A stretch of DNA of 64,000 nucleotides from Peribacillus muralis (GCF_001439925.1 NZ_LMBV01000008.1:111022-175021); one strand, 5' to 3'. Positions 16,267 through 25,924 are shown, counted from the first letter of the stretch. Program-made: numbers and translations. Notes: generated from the sequence alone by a model not told the origin.

Positions 16267-17013
16267 TTAGGGTTGGGTACTTTTTAAGTAACTTTCAAAC
16301 AATAAATCAATAAGCAGCATCAACGTGGATCTTGCGGTGATATCATATCCGGCGAAGTTCACTTTCTCTACAGTCATGCTTAAGTTGGTTTTAACCAATT
16401 TCCCTAACGTCGAATCGGAAGAATTGGTTATCGCTGCCGTTTCAACTACTTGGAAGGATAACTTTTCCGCTGCTTGGATGAGTGTTTTGGTCTCCCCGCT
16501 CGTAGAGATGAAGAAGACCATGTCATTGGGTTTGATCATGTTTGGCAGAAGATCGATCATATGCGATTCATATGTATAGTGAGTTTGTTTATTAGTTTGC
16601 ATGAGCAGCTTACTGAAGTATTCTGCCAGCATTTTGGACAATCCCACTCCAATAACGATCACACGCTTTGCATTTTTGATTTTTTCGCTCAGCTTATCCA
16701 AGTCTTTTATTTGAATCGTTTCCAAGGCGGCGATGAACTCTTCTTTGTAATGTACGAAAGGGAGGGAGTTTACCGTCGTTTGCTGATAATCACTTGTTTT
16801 TAATAGGTACTTTAGTTCTGAAAATCCTTCTAATCCAAGTTTGTGTGCCAAACGGACAATCGTTGTCGTGCTGACATTGTTGACCTTCGCTATTTCGGTT
16901 AGTGAAAGGTTTTTTGCCTCATCTACATGCTGATCTATGTAATACAGTACTTGTTTTTCAGTAGGTGTTAAGTTTGCAAGGCGATTGCCGAACTGATCAA
17001 GAAATTTCCCCAA
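16267..17013 (-). CDS. MurR/RpiR-family transcriptional regulator
   Basis: 248 residues. The N-terminal RpiR helix-turn-helix (L-S-L-T-E-I-A-K-V-N-N-V-S-T-T-T-I-V-R-L-A-H-K-L-G) occupies about residues 36-60. A SIS phosphosugar-binding domain (V-I-V-I-G-V-G-L-S-K-M-L-A-E, F-F-I-S-T-S-G-E-T) follows. Such regulators sense a phosphorylated sugar. It is divergent from the mngA-like operon, and an inverted repeat CTGTA-N6-TACAG lies between them, so it is the probable local regulator, responding to a hexosyl-glycerate phosphate or mannose 6-phosphate. The TTG at 17013 has AGAGGG upstream. Confidence 0.88.
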   Translation of the reverse strand: MGKFLDQFGNRLANLTPTEKQVLYYIDQHVDEAKNLSLTEIAKVNNVSTTTIVRLAHKLGLEGFSELKYLLKTSDYQQTTVNSLPFVHYKEEFIAALETIQIKDLDKLSEKIKNAKRVIVIGVGLSKMLAEYFSKLLMQTNKQTHYTYESHMIDLLPNMIKPNDMVFFISTSGETKTLIQAAEKLSFQVVETAAITNSSDSTLGKLVKTNLSMTVEKVNFAGYDITARSTLMLLIDLLFESYLKSTQP

Positions 17014-17071
17014 TTACATTCCCTCTTTTCCCTCTGTTTCTTTTCTAGTATATCATGCCCACTTTTCGATT

Positions 17072-17097
17072 CTGTACAATTATACAGAGACTGTACA
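17072..17097. promoter_or_regulatory. candidate RpiR operator
   Basis: Inverted repeat CTGTACAATTATACAG (17072-17087) followed 4 nt later by a third half-site CTGTACA (17091-17097), in the divergent spacer between the RpiR gene and the PTS operon. The position suits control of both promoters. Confidence 0.6.
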
Positions 17098-17185
17098 AAG
17101 TTCACGAAGTATAAGTGGTATAACATTATTAGGACATAGAAAAATGAACACGGTTTCATACTAGTGAGAGACGGGAGTGAATGGC

Positions 17186-19147
17186 ATGGAATTAAAAAAC
17201 ATGACCCATCCAAATTTAGTGCTGTTTGATGTCGAGGCTTCAAGTAAGAAGCAAGTCATTGGACACTTAATATCTGAATTATATAAAGAAGGCTATTTAG
17301 AATCAGAAGAACCATTTTTGAAAGCGGTTTTAAAACGGGAGGAGGTTTCTCCCACTGGTTTAGAAAAAGGCTTGGCGATTCCACATGGTAAGTCTTCTGC
17401 GGTTAAAAAAGCCGCCTTTGCGGTAGCTCGGTTAAAAACTCCAATACAGGATTGGGAAAGCATCGATCCAAACAATAAAGTTCAACTTGTCTTCCTGATC
17501 GCCATTCCAGAAAGTGAAGCCGGCACGACTCATTTAAAAGTGCTGTCCACTTTAAGCACGAACTTAATGCGTGACGGTTATTTGGAAGGACTAATGTCTG
17601 CAGAAAATCCTGAGATTTTTCTAGAAAGGCTGGATCAAGAAAACCAAATCGAGCCAAAAGCCAATCAAGTGTATGAACAAACCGTTGTTGCGATAACTGC
17701 TTGTGCAACCGGAATCGCTCATACGTATATGGCAGCTGAAGCACTTGAAAAGGCTGGCCGTGAATTAGGTATAGACGTACTCGTGGAGAAGCAGGGCGCG
17801 AACGGGATAGAGGACAAGCTGACTGAAGAGGTTATAAAAAAAGCGGACGCGGTCATTTTCGCAACAGACATTGCGCCAAAAGAAAAAGAACGTTTTGCTG
17901 GTAAGCCTTACGTGCAAACCCGCGTTGCAGAGCCGTTAAGAAAGGGTAAAGAAATCATTGAATCAGCGTTGAACAATCCGGCTGGAGTAATCGCAGGGAA
18001 TCAATCAGATGAAATGACAAGCAACACCTCTTCAGGCGGAGGAGGATTTAAAGATGCCGTTCAAGCTGTCATGACAGGTATTTCATACATGATTCCCGTC
18101 ATTGTAGCCGCAGGTCTCATGATGGGGATCGCAAAACTTGGTGCGATGCCTTTTGGTCTCGTTAATGAATTGGGAGATCCGAAATATGCCACAGATCCTA
18201 ATGAGTTACTAGTCATCTTGCATCATCTGGACAAATATGGCGCATTGATCTTTAAGTTCATGTATCCGATCTTTGCCGCTTTCGTAGCCTATTCCCTGGC
18301 TGATCGCGTCGGGTTAGTTGCTGGTTTCATTGGCGGTGCTTTTGCTGGTGGGCTTCACTATACATTCTGGGGTATTCCAGATGGTGTTGCTTCCGGATTC
18401 TTAGGTGCCTTAATTCTTGGTTTAGCGGCTGGTTACATTTCCCGTTTCGCAAATCGACACATTCATTTAAGCAAAAACTTTCAGGCGATGAAACCGATGT
18501 TCATCATCCCGGCGATTGGTGTCCTATCGATATTCTTCCTGAATTTTTACATCGTGGATCCTGTCTTTGGCAGTTTGAATGTCGTTCTTCGCAATTGGAT
18601 TGAACATGCTCAAGGTACAGGTGATGTTGTCCTTGCGTCCATTATAGCTGCTGCGACTGCTTTTGATTTAGGCGGTCCGATAAACAAAGCGGCAGGTGCC
18701 ATCTCAATTGGACTTGCAGCAGATGAGGTGTATCCAATAACGGCTCGGGTGCTGGCAATCGTTATCCCGCCGATAGGTCTTGGGTTGGCAACAGTGATTG
18801 ATAAATATATAGTCGGACGTCGCGTATTTGATGCAAACCTTCGCATAGCGGGAAACAGTTCCTTGATTTTAGGTTTTCTCGCAATCAGTGAAGGGGCGAT
18901 TCCATTCATGCTGCGAAACCCGCTAATCACGATTCCGATCAACATCATAGGTGCAATCATAGGTGCATGTACAGCCGTGCTTTTAGGAGCTGTTCAATGG
19001 TTGCCGCTGCCGGCAATCTGGGGCTGGCCATTGGTGGAAAACTTATGGGCCTACTTGCTTGGACTCGTTGTCGGAGCAGCATTTATTGCATTTGCTAATA
19101 TATTTGTGCGTTTTTCCATTATTAAGAAAAAGGAACGTCAAGCGTAA
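17186..19147 (+). CDS. mngA: PTS fructose/mannosylglycerate-type IIABC permease (MngA-like)
   Basis: 653 residues in the order IIA-IIB-IIC. IIA active histidine H67 lies in G-L-A-I-P-H-G-K-S, and IIB cysteine C173 in T-A-C-A-T-G-I-A-H-T-Y-M-A-A-E. The IIC domain (about residue 295 onward) has many membrane segments and the signature F-D-L-G-G-P-I-N-K-A-A. The E-K-A-G-R-x-L-G and V-E-K-Q-G-A-N-G-I-E runs resemble E. coli MngA, the 2-O-alpha-mannosyl-D-glycerate PTS. The adjacent GH38 mannosidase and glycerate kinase support that substrate class. It would import and 6-phosphorylate the hexosyl moiety. ATG 17186 has GGGAG 8 nt upstream. Confidence 0.9.
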   Translation: MELKNMTHPNLVLFDVEASSKKQVIGHLISELYKEGYLESEEPFLKAVLKREEVSPTGLEKGLAIPHGKSSAVKKAAFAVARLKTPIQDWESIDPNNKVQLVFLIAIPESEAGTTHLKVLSTLSTNLMRDGYLEGLMSAENPEIFLERLDQENQIEPKANQVYEQTVVAITACATGIAHTYMAAEALEKAGRELGIDVLVEKQGANGIEDKLTEEVIKKADAVIFATDIAPKEKERFAGKPYVQTRVAEPLRKGKEIIESALNNPAGVIAGNQSDEMTSNTSSGGGGFKDAVQAVMTGISYMIPVIVAAGLMMGIAKLGAMPFGLVNELGDPKYATDPNELLVILHHLDKYGALIFKFMYPIFAAFVAYSLADRVGLVAGFIGGAFAGGLHYTFWGIPDGVASGFLGALILGLAAGYISRFANRHIHLSKNFQAMKPMFIIPAIGVLSIFFLNFYIVDPVFGSLNVVLRNWIEHAQGTGDVVLASIIAAATAFDLGGPINKAAGAISIGLAADEVYPITARVLAIVIPPIGLGLATVIDKYIVGRRVFDANLRIAGNSSLILGFLAISEGAIPFMLRNPLITIPINIIGAIIGACTAVLLGAVQWLPLPAIWGWPLVENLWAYLLGLVVGAAFIAFANIFVRFSIIKKKERQA

Positions 19148-19155
19148 ATCAAATA

Positions 19156-19190
19156 AGGGGGCATCTTGTAAAGGATGACCCCTCTTTCTA
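19156..19190 (+). terminator. weak hairpin between mngA- and mngB-like genes
   Basis: GGGG-GC-ATC / GAT-GA-CCCC stem with TCTTTC after it, in the 75-bp spacer. It may be an attenuating terminator or an mRNA-stability element that lowers downstream expression. Confidence 0.5.
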
Positions 19191-19222
19191 TTAAACGCGT
19201 AAGATCTTAGGAGGGACATTGA

Positions 19223-21886
19223 ATGAAACAGAAAAAAGTATACGTCGTACCGCATTCCCATTGGGACAGAGAGTGGTATTTTACAATAGAAGATTCGAAC
19301 CTTTTACTAGTTGAAAATATGAACCGTTTAATGGATGTGATGGAAAAAGATCCAGCATATAAGGGATATGTATTCGATGCTCAATCTTCCATTATTGATG
19401 AGTATTTGAAAATCCGCCCTGAGGAAAAAGAACGATTGCAAAAATTGATTACAGACAAGCGCATTTTCGTCGGACCTTGGTATACACAGGCGGACTCACT
19501 GCTAGTGAACAAGGAATCGTTGATTCGTAACTTGCTGTATGGAACGCGCATAGCGGAAAAGATGGGGCATAGCATGAATATCGGCTATTTGCCTGATATT
19601 TTTGGCCAAAATACGTATTTGCCTTCCATTTTCCAAGAGTTCGATATCGACTATAGCATTTTGCAGCGTGGAATTTATACAGATCAACTGAAAGGGGATT
19701 TGAATTTCACGTGGAAATCTCCAGATGGGAAAAGCGTTAAGGCGAACAACATCTACTTTGGATACGGACCTGGAAAGTTTTTAGCGGATGATGATCAATA
19801 CATGGAAGAGCGTTTGCTTCCGATTTTAGAAAAAATCGCAGAGATGAACAAAAATACAGACAATCTGCTCTTACCTGCAGGGGGCGACCAAGTACTAGTG
19901 CGTAAGGATTTTCCTAACACGGTGAAAGCACTGAACGAAAAGGATATCAAGCATGAATATGTCCTTTCCGATTATGAAACGTTCATGAATGAAACGTTTG
20001 CCGATCATGACCGATTTACGAATGAGATTGAAGGGGAGTTAATTGCCACTCAAAAATCACGGATCCATCATACAATCCGTTCACAGCGCTATGATATTAA
20101 GAAATTGAATGCAATAGCGGAAGAAAAGGTCATATATGAGCTGGAGCCTCTAGCAAGCTTAGCCGGCACATTGGGCTTTAGCTACCCACAAGCTTGGCTC
20201 GATGAAATGTGGAAGATGTTGTTTGACGTACATGCTCATGACAGCATCGGCGGCTGCAATTCGGATGATACGAATCAGGAAATTGTCAATCGATTAACGA
20301 AAGTCATTCGCTTGGCTGATGGTTGCTTGAACTTATTGAAAAAGCAAATGACGGAAGCGGTGAGCCGTAACTTAGGAAAGAACTCTATTTTTCTACTGTT
20401 TCATTTGCTGCCAAGTACTTTTAAAGGCTCGACAAGAGTGACTCTCTTTACAAGGGAAAATGAGTTTTCCGTAAGACAATTAAACGGAAAAAAAGTGATG
20501 CTGGATGTGTTGAAACAGGAGTTCATTAGTGGCGGAAAAACGATCGTGGTAACGGCTGAAGGTGAAAAAGAAGTAGAAACACCTGGCTATTACCGCAATG
20601 AAGTTCAGCTTAACGACATACAATTGCCATCAATGGGATATGAAACATTTGACGTAATCGACGGTGGTAACGGCGGCTCCCTCGAGAAGGTAGACCGTGA
20701 TTCCATTGAAAATGAGCATTTTCGCATAACCGAGGAAAACGGTGCACTGCATGTACTTGTTAAATCAAATGCACAGACAATCAAGGATTTCATCAAGTTT
20801 GAGAACGTAGCGGATGCGGGTGATTCGTACGACTTCGCACCGTTAGATAAAGACTTGCCAATTATTACGAAAAACGTTCAAATTGTAAGTGTTGAAGCAA
20901 GTACGGGTGTCGAGTTTATGGATGTTCAACATACCCTTTTGGTACCTGCAGACTTAGCCGAACGAGAAGCGGGTCAAACGTCCAAAGAACTGGTGATCAC
21001 ATCACGGTTTGAACTGCGTAAGAACGAGACATTCATAAGAGTGACACATATCATCGACAATGATGTAAAAGACCATCGTGTGAGGGTGTTGTTGCAAACA
21101 TCGCTTACGGCACCAGAGCATTCATTTGGAGATCAAGGCTTTAGCTTGATTCAGCGTCCAACCATCAATCCGTATATGAAGAGCTGGAATGCGCAGAAAT
21201 TTGCTGAAGCTCCCGTACCGATCTACCCCCTTGAAAACCTGGCTGGAGCAACGAACGGTCAAATCACAGCGGCTGTTGTCACGAAAGGAATCAAGGAATA
21301 CGAGCTGCTTAAGGAAACAGGAGAACTGGCATTGACGTTGTTCCGAAGTGTTGGATTGCTCGGTAAAGATAATCTAGCATGGCGTCCAGGCAGAGCATCT
21401 GGGATCAATAACAAGGTGGTCTACACGCCAGACGCACAAATGCAGGGTACGATGACATTTGAATATGCGATCCATTTTTCAGAGGGCTATCATGAAACAG
21501 ATCTGTTTTCACTTATCGAACGATATTATGGGCATACCGTACATTACCAAAAGCAAGCCTTGAACACCTTTGAGGAAAGATTGGATCGTTTCGAGATTCC
21601 TTATCCTGTCGATACGTTGCCAAGCCGCTTTAGTTTGTTTGAAATAACGGGTGATGAAGTGTTTTTTAGCACATTAAAACAGGCACATGACGATGATTCG
21701 CTTGTGGTCCGCTTATTTAACCCTGCAAATGTTGCGCAATCCGTAAAAGTTATAAGTGAGCATATAGAATTCATTTCCGAAACAACATTGAACGAAAAAA
21801 ATGTGAGCGAAATAAACAATGAAGTGACGATAAGTCCAAAAGGGTACGCAACACTTAAACTGGTAATGAAGGAGAACCGATCATGA
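19223..21886 (+). CDS. mngB: GH38 alpha-mannosidase (MngB-like)
   Basis: 887 residues, full length for GH38. The N-terminal zinc motif H-S-H-W-D-R-E-W is at residues 11-18 and the nucleophile D125 is in G-Y-L-P-D-I-F-G-Q. D-V-H-A-H-D-S-I-G-G-C-N-S-D-D (third zinc region) and a long beta-rich C-terminal domain are also present. In E. coli, MngB hydrolyses 2-O-(6-phospho-mannosyl)-glycerate to mannose 6-phosphate and glycerate, and the genes around it process exactly these two products. It is cytosolic, with no signal peptide. AGGAGG precedes the ATG, and the stop overlaps the next ATG by 4 nt (ATGA). Confidence 0.93.
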   Translation: MKQKKVYVVPHSHWDREWYFTIEDSNLLLVENMNRLMDVMEKDPAYKGYVFDAQSSIIDEYLKIRPEEKERLQKLITDKRIFVGPWYTQADSLLVNKESLIRNLLYGTRIAEKMGHSMNIGYLPDIFGQNTYLPSIFQEFDIDYSILQRGIYTDQLKGDLNFTWKSPDGKSVKANNIYFGYGPGKFLADDDQYMEERLLPILEKIAEMNKNTDNLLLPAGGDQVLVRKDFPNTVKALNEKDIKHEYVLSDYETFMNETFADHDRFTNEIEGELIATQKSRIHHTIRSQRYDIKKLNAIAEEKVIYELEPLASLAGTLGFSYPQAWLDEMWKMLFDVHAHDSIGGCNSDDTNQEIVNRLTKVIRLADGCLNLLKKQMTEAVSRNLGKNSIFLLFHLLPSTFKGSTRVTLFTRENEFSVRQLNGKKVMLDVLKQEFISGGKTIVVTAEGEKEVETPGYYRNEVQLNDIQLPSMGYETFDVIDGGNGGSLEKVDRDSIENEHFRITEENGALHVLVKSNAQTIKDFIKFENVADAGDSYDFAPLDKDLPIITKNVQIVSVEASTGVEFMDVQHTLLVPADLAEREAGQTSKELVITSRFELRKNETFIRVTHIIDNDVKDHRVRVLLQTSLTAPEHSFGDQGFSLIQRPTINPYMKSWNAQKFAEAPVPIYPLENLAGATNGQITAAVVTKGIKEYELLKETGELALTLFRSVGLLGKDNLAWRPGRASGINNKVVYTPDAQMQGTMTFEYAIHFSEGYHETDLFSLIERYYGHTVHYQKQALNTFEERLDRFEIPYPVDTLPSRFSLFEITGDEVFFSTLKQAHDDDSLVVRLFNPANVAQSVKVISEHIEFISETTLNEKNVSEINNEVTISPKGYATLKLVMKENRS

Positions 21887-23556
21887 ATATTACCGTGAAA
21901 ATCGAGAATTGGTTAAAGCTGATTTACAAGGAAGATTATTCATCGGCGTTTACCAATCAATTAGTGAATGCAATAAACGAATGGAAGCAAAAAGACTGGA
22001 AGGAAACGATGCCGCTTTCCGAGAAAAATGTGTATCTAATCACGTATGGAGATGCAATCAGTGAAGATGGGGAGCCTACGATAAAAACGTTAAACAAGTT
22101 TTTGAACGAATATGCACGTGAAGAAATTACCGATGTTCACTTGCTTCCTATGTTTCCGTACACATCCGATGATGGCTTTTCCGTCGTTGATTATCATCAA
22201 ATTCAGCCGAAGCTTGGTGATTGGGCCGACATTGAACGCTTCTCTGGCGATTACCGCTTAATGTTTGATTTCGTTGCCAACCATATGTCTAAATCAAGTC
22301 AATGGTTTCAAGAGTACTTGAGAGGCTGTTCAGCGTACAAGAACTATTTTATTCCTAAAGAAGCTGGATTCGATTCGTCCAAAGTGGTGCGGCCGCGAAC
22401 TTCGCCACTTTTTCACGAATATGAGGGGGGAAAAACAGCTTGGACAACGTTCAGCGAAGATCAGGTGGATATAAACTTTAAACACTTCCCTGCCTTGCTT
22501 GAGATGACCAATATTTTACTGGAATATGCCTATCGAGGTGGGACGAGTATCCGCTTGGATGCCATCGGTTTTATGTGGAAGGAAAGCGGAACAACTTGCA
22601 TCCATTTACCTCAAACGCATGCAATCATTAAGTTATGGCGGGAGATTTTGGAGGAACTGCAGTTACACACCTTACTTATCACCGAGACCAATGTTCCGTA
22701 TAAAGAGAACATCAGTTATTTTGGCGATGGCAAGAATGAAGCACACATGGTCTATCAATTCTCCCTGCCTCCGCTCGTTTTGCATACGCTAACGACCCAT
22801 CATGCGGATACGCTGACAAAATGGGCAAAAACGATTGAAAAAGTATCGGACGAATCGACTTATTTCAATTTCTTGGCAAGTCATGACGGGATTGGCATGC
22901 GTCCGACGGAAGGGATATTATCGGATGATGAAAGAACCGCTTTAGCGGAAAAGGTTCTCGAAAATGGCGGGCGGGTATCATACAAAAGCAATCCTGATGG
23001 TTCCGAGTCGCCGTATGAACTTAACATCAACTATATGGACGCACTCATTAATAAAGAGGAAGATACAGACGAAGCTATTCAAGTTCAGAAGATGCTTGGG
23101 GCACATTCGATTTTGTTTTCCGTCATCGGTGTTCCCGCCGTTTATTATCATTCATTACTAGGTTCAGGCAATGACTATGAAGGTCTTGAAACATCTGGAA
23201 TCAACCGCCGCATCAATCGTGAGAAATTTGACTACGAAAACCTTGTCAACCAGCTTCATACGTCAAAGAGGCGCGAGAAAGTCTTTAACGGCCTAAAAAA
23301 ATTAATTCGCATTCGCAAGCAGCAAACCGCATTTTCACCATTTGCCGAGCAGGAAATCTTGGAGATGGGTGATCAGGTGTTTTCATTAAAACGGAGAAAC
23401 GAAGAGACTGGTGAAACGATTTTATTTGTGATAAATGTCGCCAATGCCGTGATCGATGTTGAGCTCCCTTATAATGGGTACGACCTATGTAGTGAAAAAC
23501 GTGTAGAAAAGTCGATCGTGCTTACTCCTTATCAATTCATGTGGATAAAAATATAA
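21883..23556 (+). CDS. GH13_18 sugar phosphorylase, probable glucosylglycerate phosphorylase
   Basis: 557 residues of the sucrose-phosphorylase subfamily GH13_18. The nucleophile D226 is in S-I-R-L-D-A-I-G-F, the acid/base E268 in L-I-T-E-T-N-V-P-Y-K-E-N, and the transition-state Asp D335 in L-A-S-H-D-G-I-G. The subfamily phosphorolyses alpha-glucosides such as sucrose, sucrose 6'-phosphate, glucosylglycerol and glucosylglycerate to glucose 1-phosphate. The downstream glycerate kinase makes glucosylglycerate (or its phosphate) the most likely substrate. It is translationally coupled to the mannosidase by a 4-nt overlap. Sucrose or another glucoside cannot be excluded from sequence alone. Confidence 0.85.
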   Translation: MNITVKIENWLKLIYKEDYSSAFTNQLVNAINEWKQKDWKETMPLSEKNVYLITYGDAISEDGEPTIKTLNKFLNEYAREEITDVHLLPMFPYTSDDGFSVVDYHQIQPKLGDWADIERFSGDYRLMFDFVANHMSKSSQWFQEYLRGCSAYKNYFIPKEAGFDSSKVVRPRTSPLFHEYEGGKTAWTTFSEDQVDINFKHFPALLEMTNILLEYAYRGGTSIRLDAIGFMWKESGTTCIHLPQTHAIIKLWREILEELQLHTLLITETNVPYKENISYFGDGKNEAHMVYQFSLPPLVLHTLTTHHADTLTKWAKTIEKVSDESTYFNFLASHDGIGMRPTEGILSDDERTALAEKVLENGGRVSYKSNPDGSESPYELNINYMDALINKEEDTDEAIQVQKMLGAHSILFSVIGVPAVYYHSLLGSGNDYEGLETSGINRRINREKFDYENLVNQLHTSKRREKVFNGLKKLIRIRKQQTAFSPFAEQEILEMGDQVFSLKRRNEETGETILFVINVANAVIDVELPYNGYDLCSEKRVEKSIVLTPYQFMWIKI

Positions 23557-23570
23557 GGTAGGTGGATGGA

Positions 23571-24716
23571 ATGAAGATTGTGATCGCTCCTGATTCATTT
23601 AAAGAAAGCATGACAGCTGCAGAAGTTTGCGTGGCTGTTGAAGCTGGCTTTAGGAAAACGTTCTCTGCTGCCTCTTATTATCATGTTCCGATTGGTGATG
23701 GAGGTGAAGGAACGGTTCAGTCCGTCGTGGATGCTACGGGTGGAAAAATCATCACCCGTGAAGTAAGAGGTCCGCTTGGACATGCTGTCGAAGCGTTTTA
23801 TGGCATTACGGGCGATGGAAAGAAAGCTGTCATTGAAATGGCGGCAGCATCAGGATTGCAACTTGTTCCGAATGCGCAGCGCAATCCGTTGATAACGACC
23901 ACGTATGGAACGGGTGAGTTGATAATCGATGCTCTGGATCACGGAGTAGAGCGGATTGTATTGGGACTTGGCGGTTCAGCAACAAACGACGGTGGCGCAG
24001 GTATGGCGCAGGCTCTCGGAGTGAAGCTATTAGCTGGAAATGGAGATGAGCTTCAACCCGGTGGAGGAGCTTTATGTAAAGTGGCATCAATAGATATGAC
24101 CACGATGGACTCTCGCTTGAAGTTTGTCAAAGTGGAAGTGGCTTGTGATGTAAGGAACCCTTTAACAGGCCCGCTTGGGGCATCAGCTATATTCGGCCCT
24201 CAAAAAGGGGCCACTCCTGAAATGGTGGAATTTCTCGATAGTTGCCTGAAACGATATGCACAAGTGATAGAAAAAGACCTTGCCATCACTGTTGACGCAT
24301 TGCCGGGAGCCGGTGCTGCAGGAGGTTTAGGTGCTGGAATCGTTGCCTTTTTGGACGGGAAGCTGCAAAGCGGCATTGATTTAGTGTTGGATGTAATTAA
24401 TTTTGAGGATGTCGTGCAAGGTGCCGATTTAGTCATCACAGGGGAAGGCCGAATCGACTCACAAACCGTTCACGGGAAAGCCCCGGTCGGTGTTGCTGGC
24501 CGAGCAAAGTTGGCTGGCGATATACCAGTCATAGCGATCGCAGGAAGTATGGGGGACGGGTATGAAGCCGTGTTCGAGCATGGTATTGACGCGGTATTTA
24601 GTGTAGTGAATGGGATCGTCACTTTAGAAGAAGCGTTAGAAAACGGAAAAATCAATATCGAAAAAACCGCAGAAAACATCGCGCGGGTGTTGAATATAAA
24701 AGGTTTTTATACTTGA
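23571..24716 (+). CDS. glxK: glycerate kinase (GlxK/GarK type)
   Basis: 381 residues. It has the family opening M-K-I-V-I-A-P-D-S-F-K-E-S, then G-D-G-G-E-G-T, V-L-G-L-G-G-S-A-T-N-D-G-G-A-G, the P-G-A-G-A-A-G-G-L-G-A-G motif and T-G-E-G-R-I-D-S-Q-T. The enzyme phosphorylates D-glycerate to 2-phosphoglycerate, an entry point to lower glycolysis. In this operon it would consume the glycerate released by the mannosidase and phosphorylase. ATG 23571 follows AGGTGG; the GTG 9 nt upstream is less likely. Confidence 0.94.
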   Translation: MKIVIAPDSFKESMTAAEVCVAVEAGFRKTFSAASYYHVPIGDGGEGTVQSVVDATGGKIITREVRGPLGHAVEAFYGITGDGKKAVIEMAAASGLQLVPNAQRNPLITTTYGTGELIIDALDHGVERIVLGLGGSATNDGGAGMAQALGVKLLAGNGDELQPGGGALCKVASIDMTTMDSRLKFVKVEVACDVRNPLTGPLGASAIFGPQKGATPEMVEFLDSCLKRYAQVIEKDLAITVDALPGAGAAGGLGAGIVAFLDGKLQSGIDLVLDVINFEDVVQGADLVITGEGRIDSQTVHGKAPVGVAGRAKLAGDIPVIAIAGSMGDGYEAVFEHGIDAVFSVVNGIVTLEEALENGKINIEKTAENIARVLNIKGFYT

Positions 24717-24736
24717 TTTTGGAAGGGTGTTAGTTC

Positions 24737-25687
24737 ATGTATCGAGAACCCATTTTTTTAAAACCTGTCTGTCAAGATCGAATCTGGGGCGGGACAAAGC
24801 TTAGGGAAGAATACGGGTATGAAATTCCATCTGAAACAACAGGGGAGTGCTGGGGGATTTCGGCACATCCAAACGGCCCTTCGATAGTGGAAAGTGGACA
24901 GTTTGCAGGAAAATCCTTAAACGAACTATGGAAGAAACAGCCTGACCTTTTCGCAAATCCACCAGAAGCTGAATTCCCGCTGTTAACAAAAATCCTGGAT
25001 GCCAACATGGATTTATCTGTACAAGTTCACCCGGACGATCTCTATGCAAAAGTCCATGAAAACGGTGAGCTTGGAAAGACGGAATGCTGGTATATCATTG
25101 ATTGTGATGAAGATGCGGATATCATCTTTGGACATTCTGCGCAAACGAAGCAAGAACTTGAAACAATGATAGAGGAAGAGAAATGGAGCAAACTGCTTCA
25201 ACGCGTAAAAATCAAACCAGGCGATTTCTTTTACGTCCCAAGCGGTACCATCCATGCCATTTGTAAAGGAACGCTTGTACTGGAAACGCAACAAAGTTCG
25301 GATACAACCTATCGTGTCTATGATTATGACCGAACCGACATGGACGGAAACAAGCGCGAGCTTCATTTGCAGAAAGCCATCGACGTGACGACGGTACCTC
25401 AGACAGAGCAACGTACACATGATAAAGTCGAGCGAGTAACAAGCGCAGAAATTACGACTTTTACTGAGGCGGAATATTTCTCTGTCTACAAATGGGACGT
25501 CAATGGTACTTTTGAATACAACAACGAGAAATCATACCTACTGTGCAGTGTTCTTAATGGAGCGGCGAGCATACTAACCGAGGACGGCGAGTTTCCACTG
25601 AAAAAGGGAACACACTTCATAATCCCTGCTACTTTGAAACGCTTCAAGATAAAAGGAGAAGCTACTCTAATCGTTTCACATACTTAA
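24737..25687 (+). CDS. manA: class I mannose-6-phosphate isomerase
   Basis: 316 residues, the short Bacillus-type ManA. Metal ligands are visible in Q96-V-H98-P, E116 (K-T-E-C-W-Y) and H173 (G-T-I-H-A-I-C), with the Y-R-V-Y-D-Y-D-R signature downstream. It converts mannose 6-phosphate to fructose 6-phosphate, finishing the pathway for the mannosyl half of mannosylglycerate. It is the last gene of the five-gene operon, 20 bp after glycerate kinase, with GGAAGG upstream of the ATG. A weak hairpin before TTTTGTTTTTT (25717-25745) could terminate the transcript. Confidence 0.94.
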   Translation: MYREPIFLKPVCQDRIWGGTKLREEYGYEIPSETTGECWGISAHPNGPSIVESGQFAGKSLNELWKKQPDLFANPPEAEFPLLTKILDANMDLSVQVHPDDLYAKVHENGELGKTECWYIIDCDEDADIIFGHSAQTKQELETMIEEEKWSKLLQRVKIKPGDFFYVPSGTIHAICKGTLVLETQQSSDTTYRVYDYDRTDMDGNKRELHLQKAIDVTTVPQTEQRTHDKVERVTSAEITTFTEAEYFSVYKWDVNGTFEYNNEKSYLLCSVLNGAASILTEDGEFPLKKGTHFIIPATLKRFKIKGEATLIVSHT

Positions 25688-25883
25688 GGATAAACAATAC
25701 ACATATGTTAACTGCCGCTGTGAAGCATCAGCTTTTGTTTTTTATTCTCTAGAGTTATCTATCTCTATTAGGAATCTACTTCTTTCTATATCATTTCAGC
25801 GCCATTTAACACTTTAAATGAACTGAAATTTTGAAAGTTTATGTAAAATAAAAGATTAGGTGTTTACAATAATGAAAACCTGT

Positions 25884-25924
25884 AAAAACAGTCCTTTCAG
25901 CCAATGCTGGAAGAACTGTTTTTA
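25884..25924. terminator. hairpin with flanking A/T runs
   Basis: AAAAACAGT / ACTGTTTTT with an inner CAGC/GCTG stem. It can act on the minus strand after the short ORF below, or on the + strand after manA. Confidence 0.65.
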
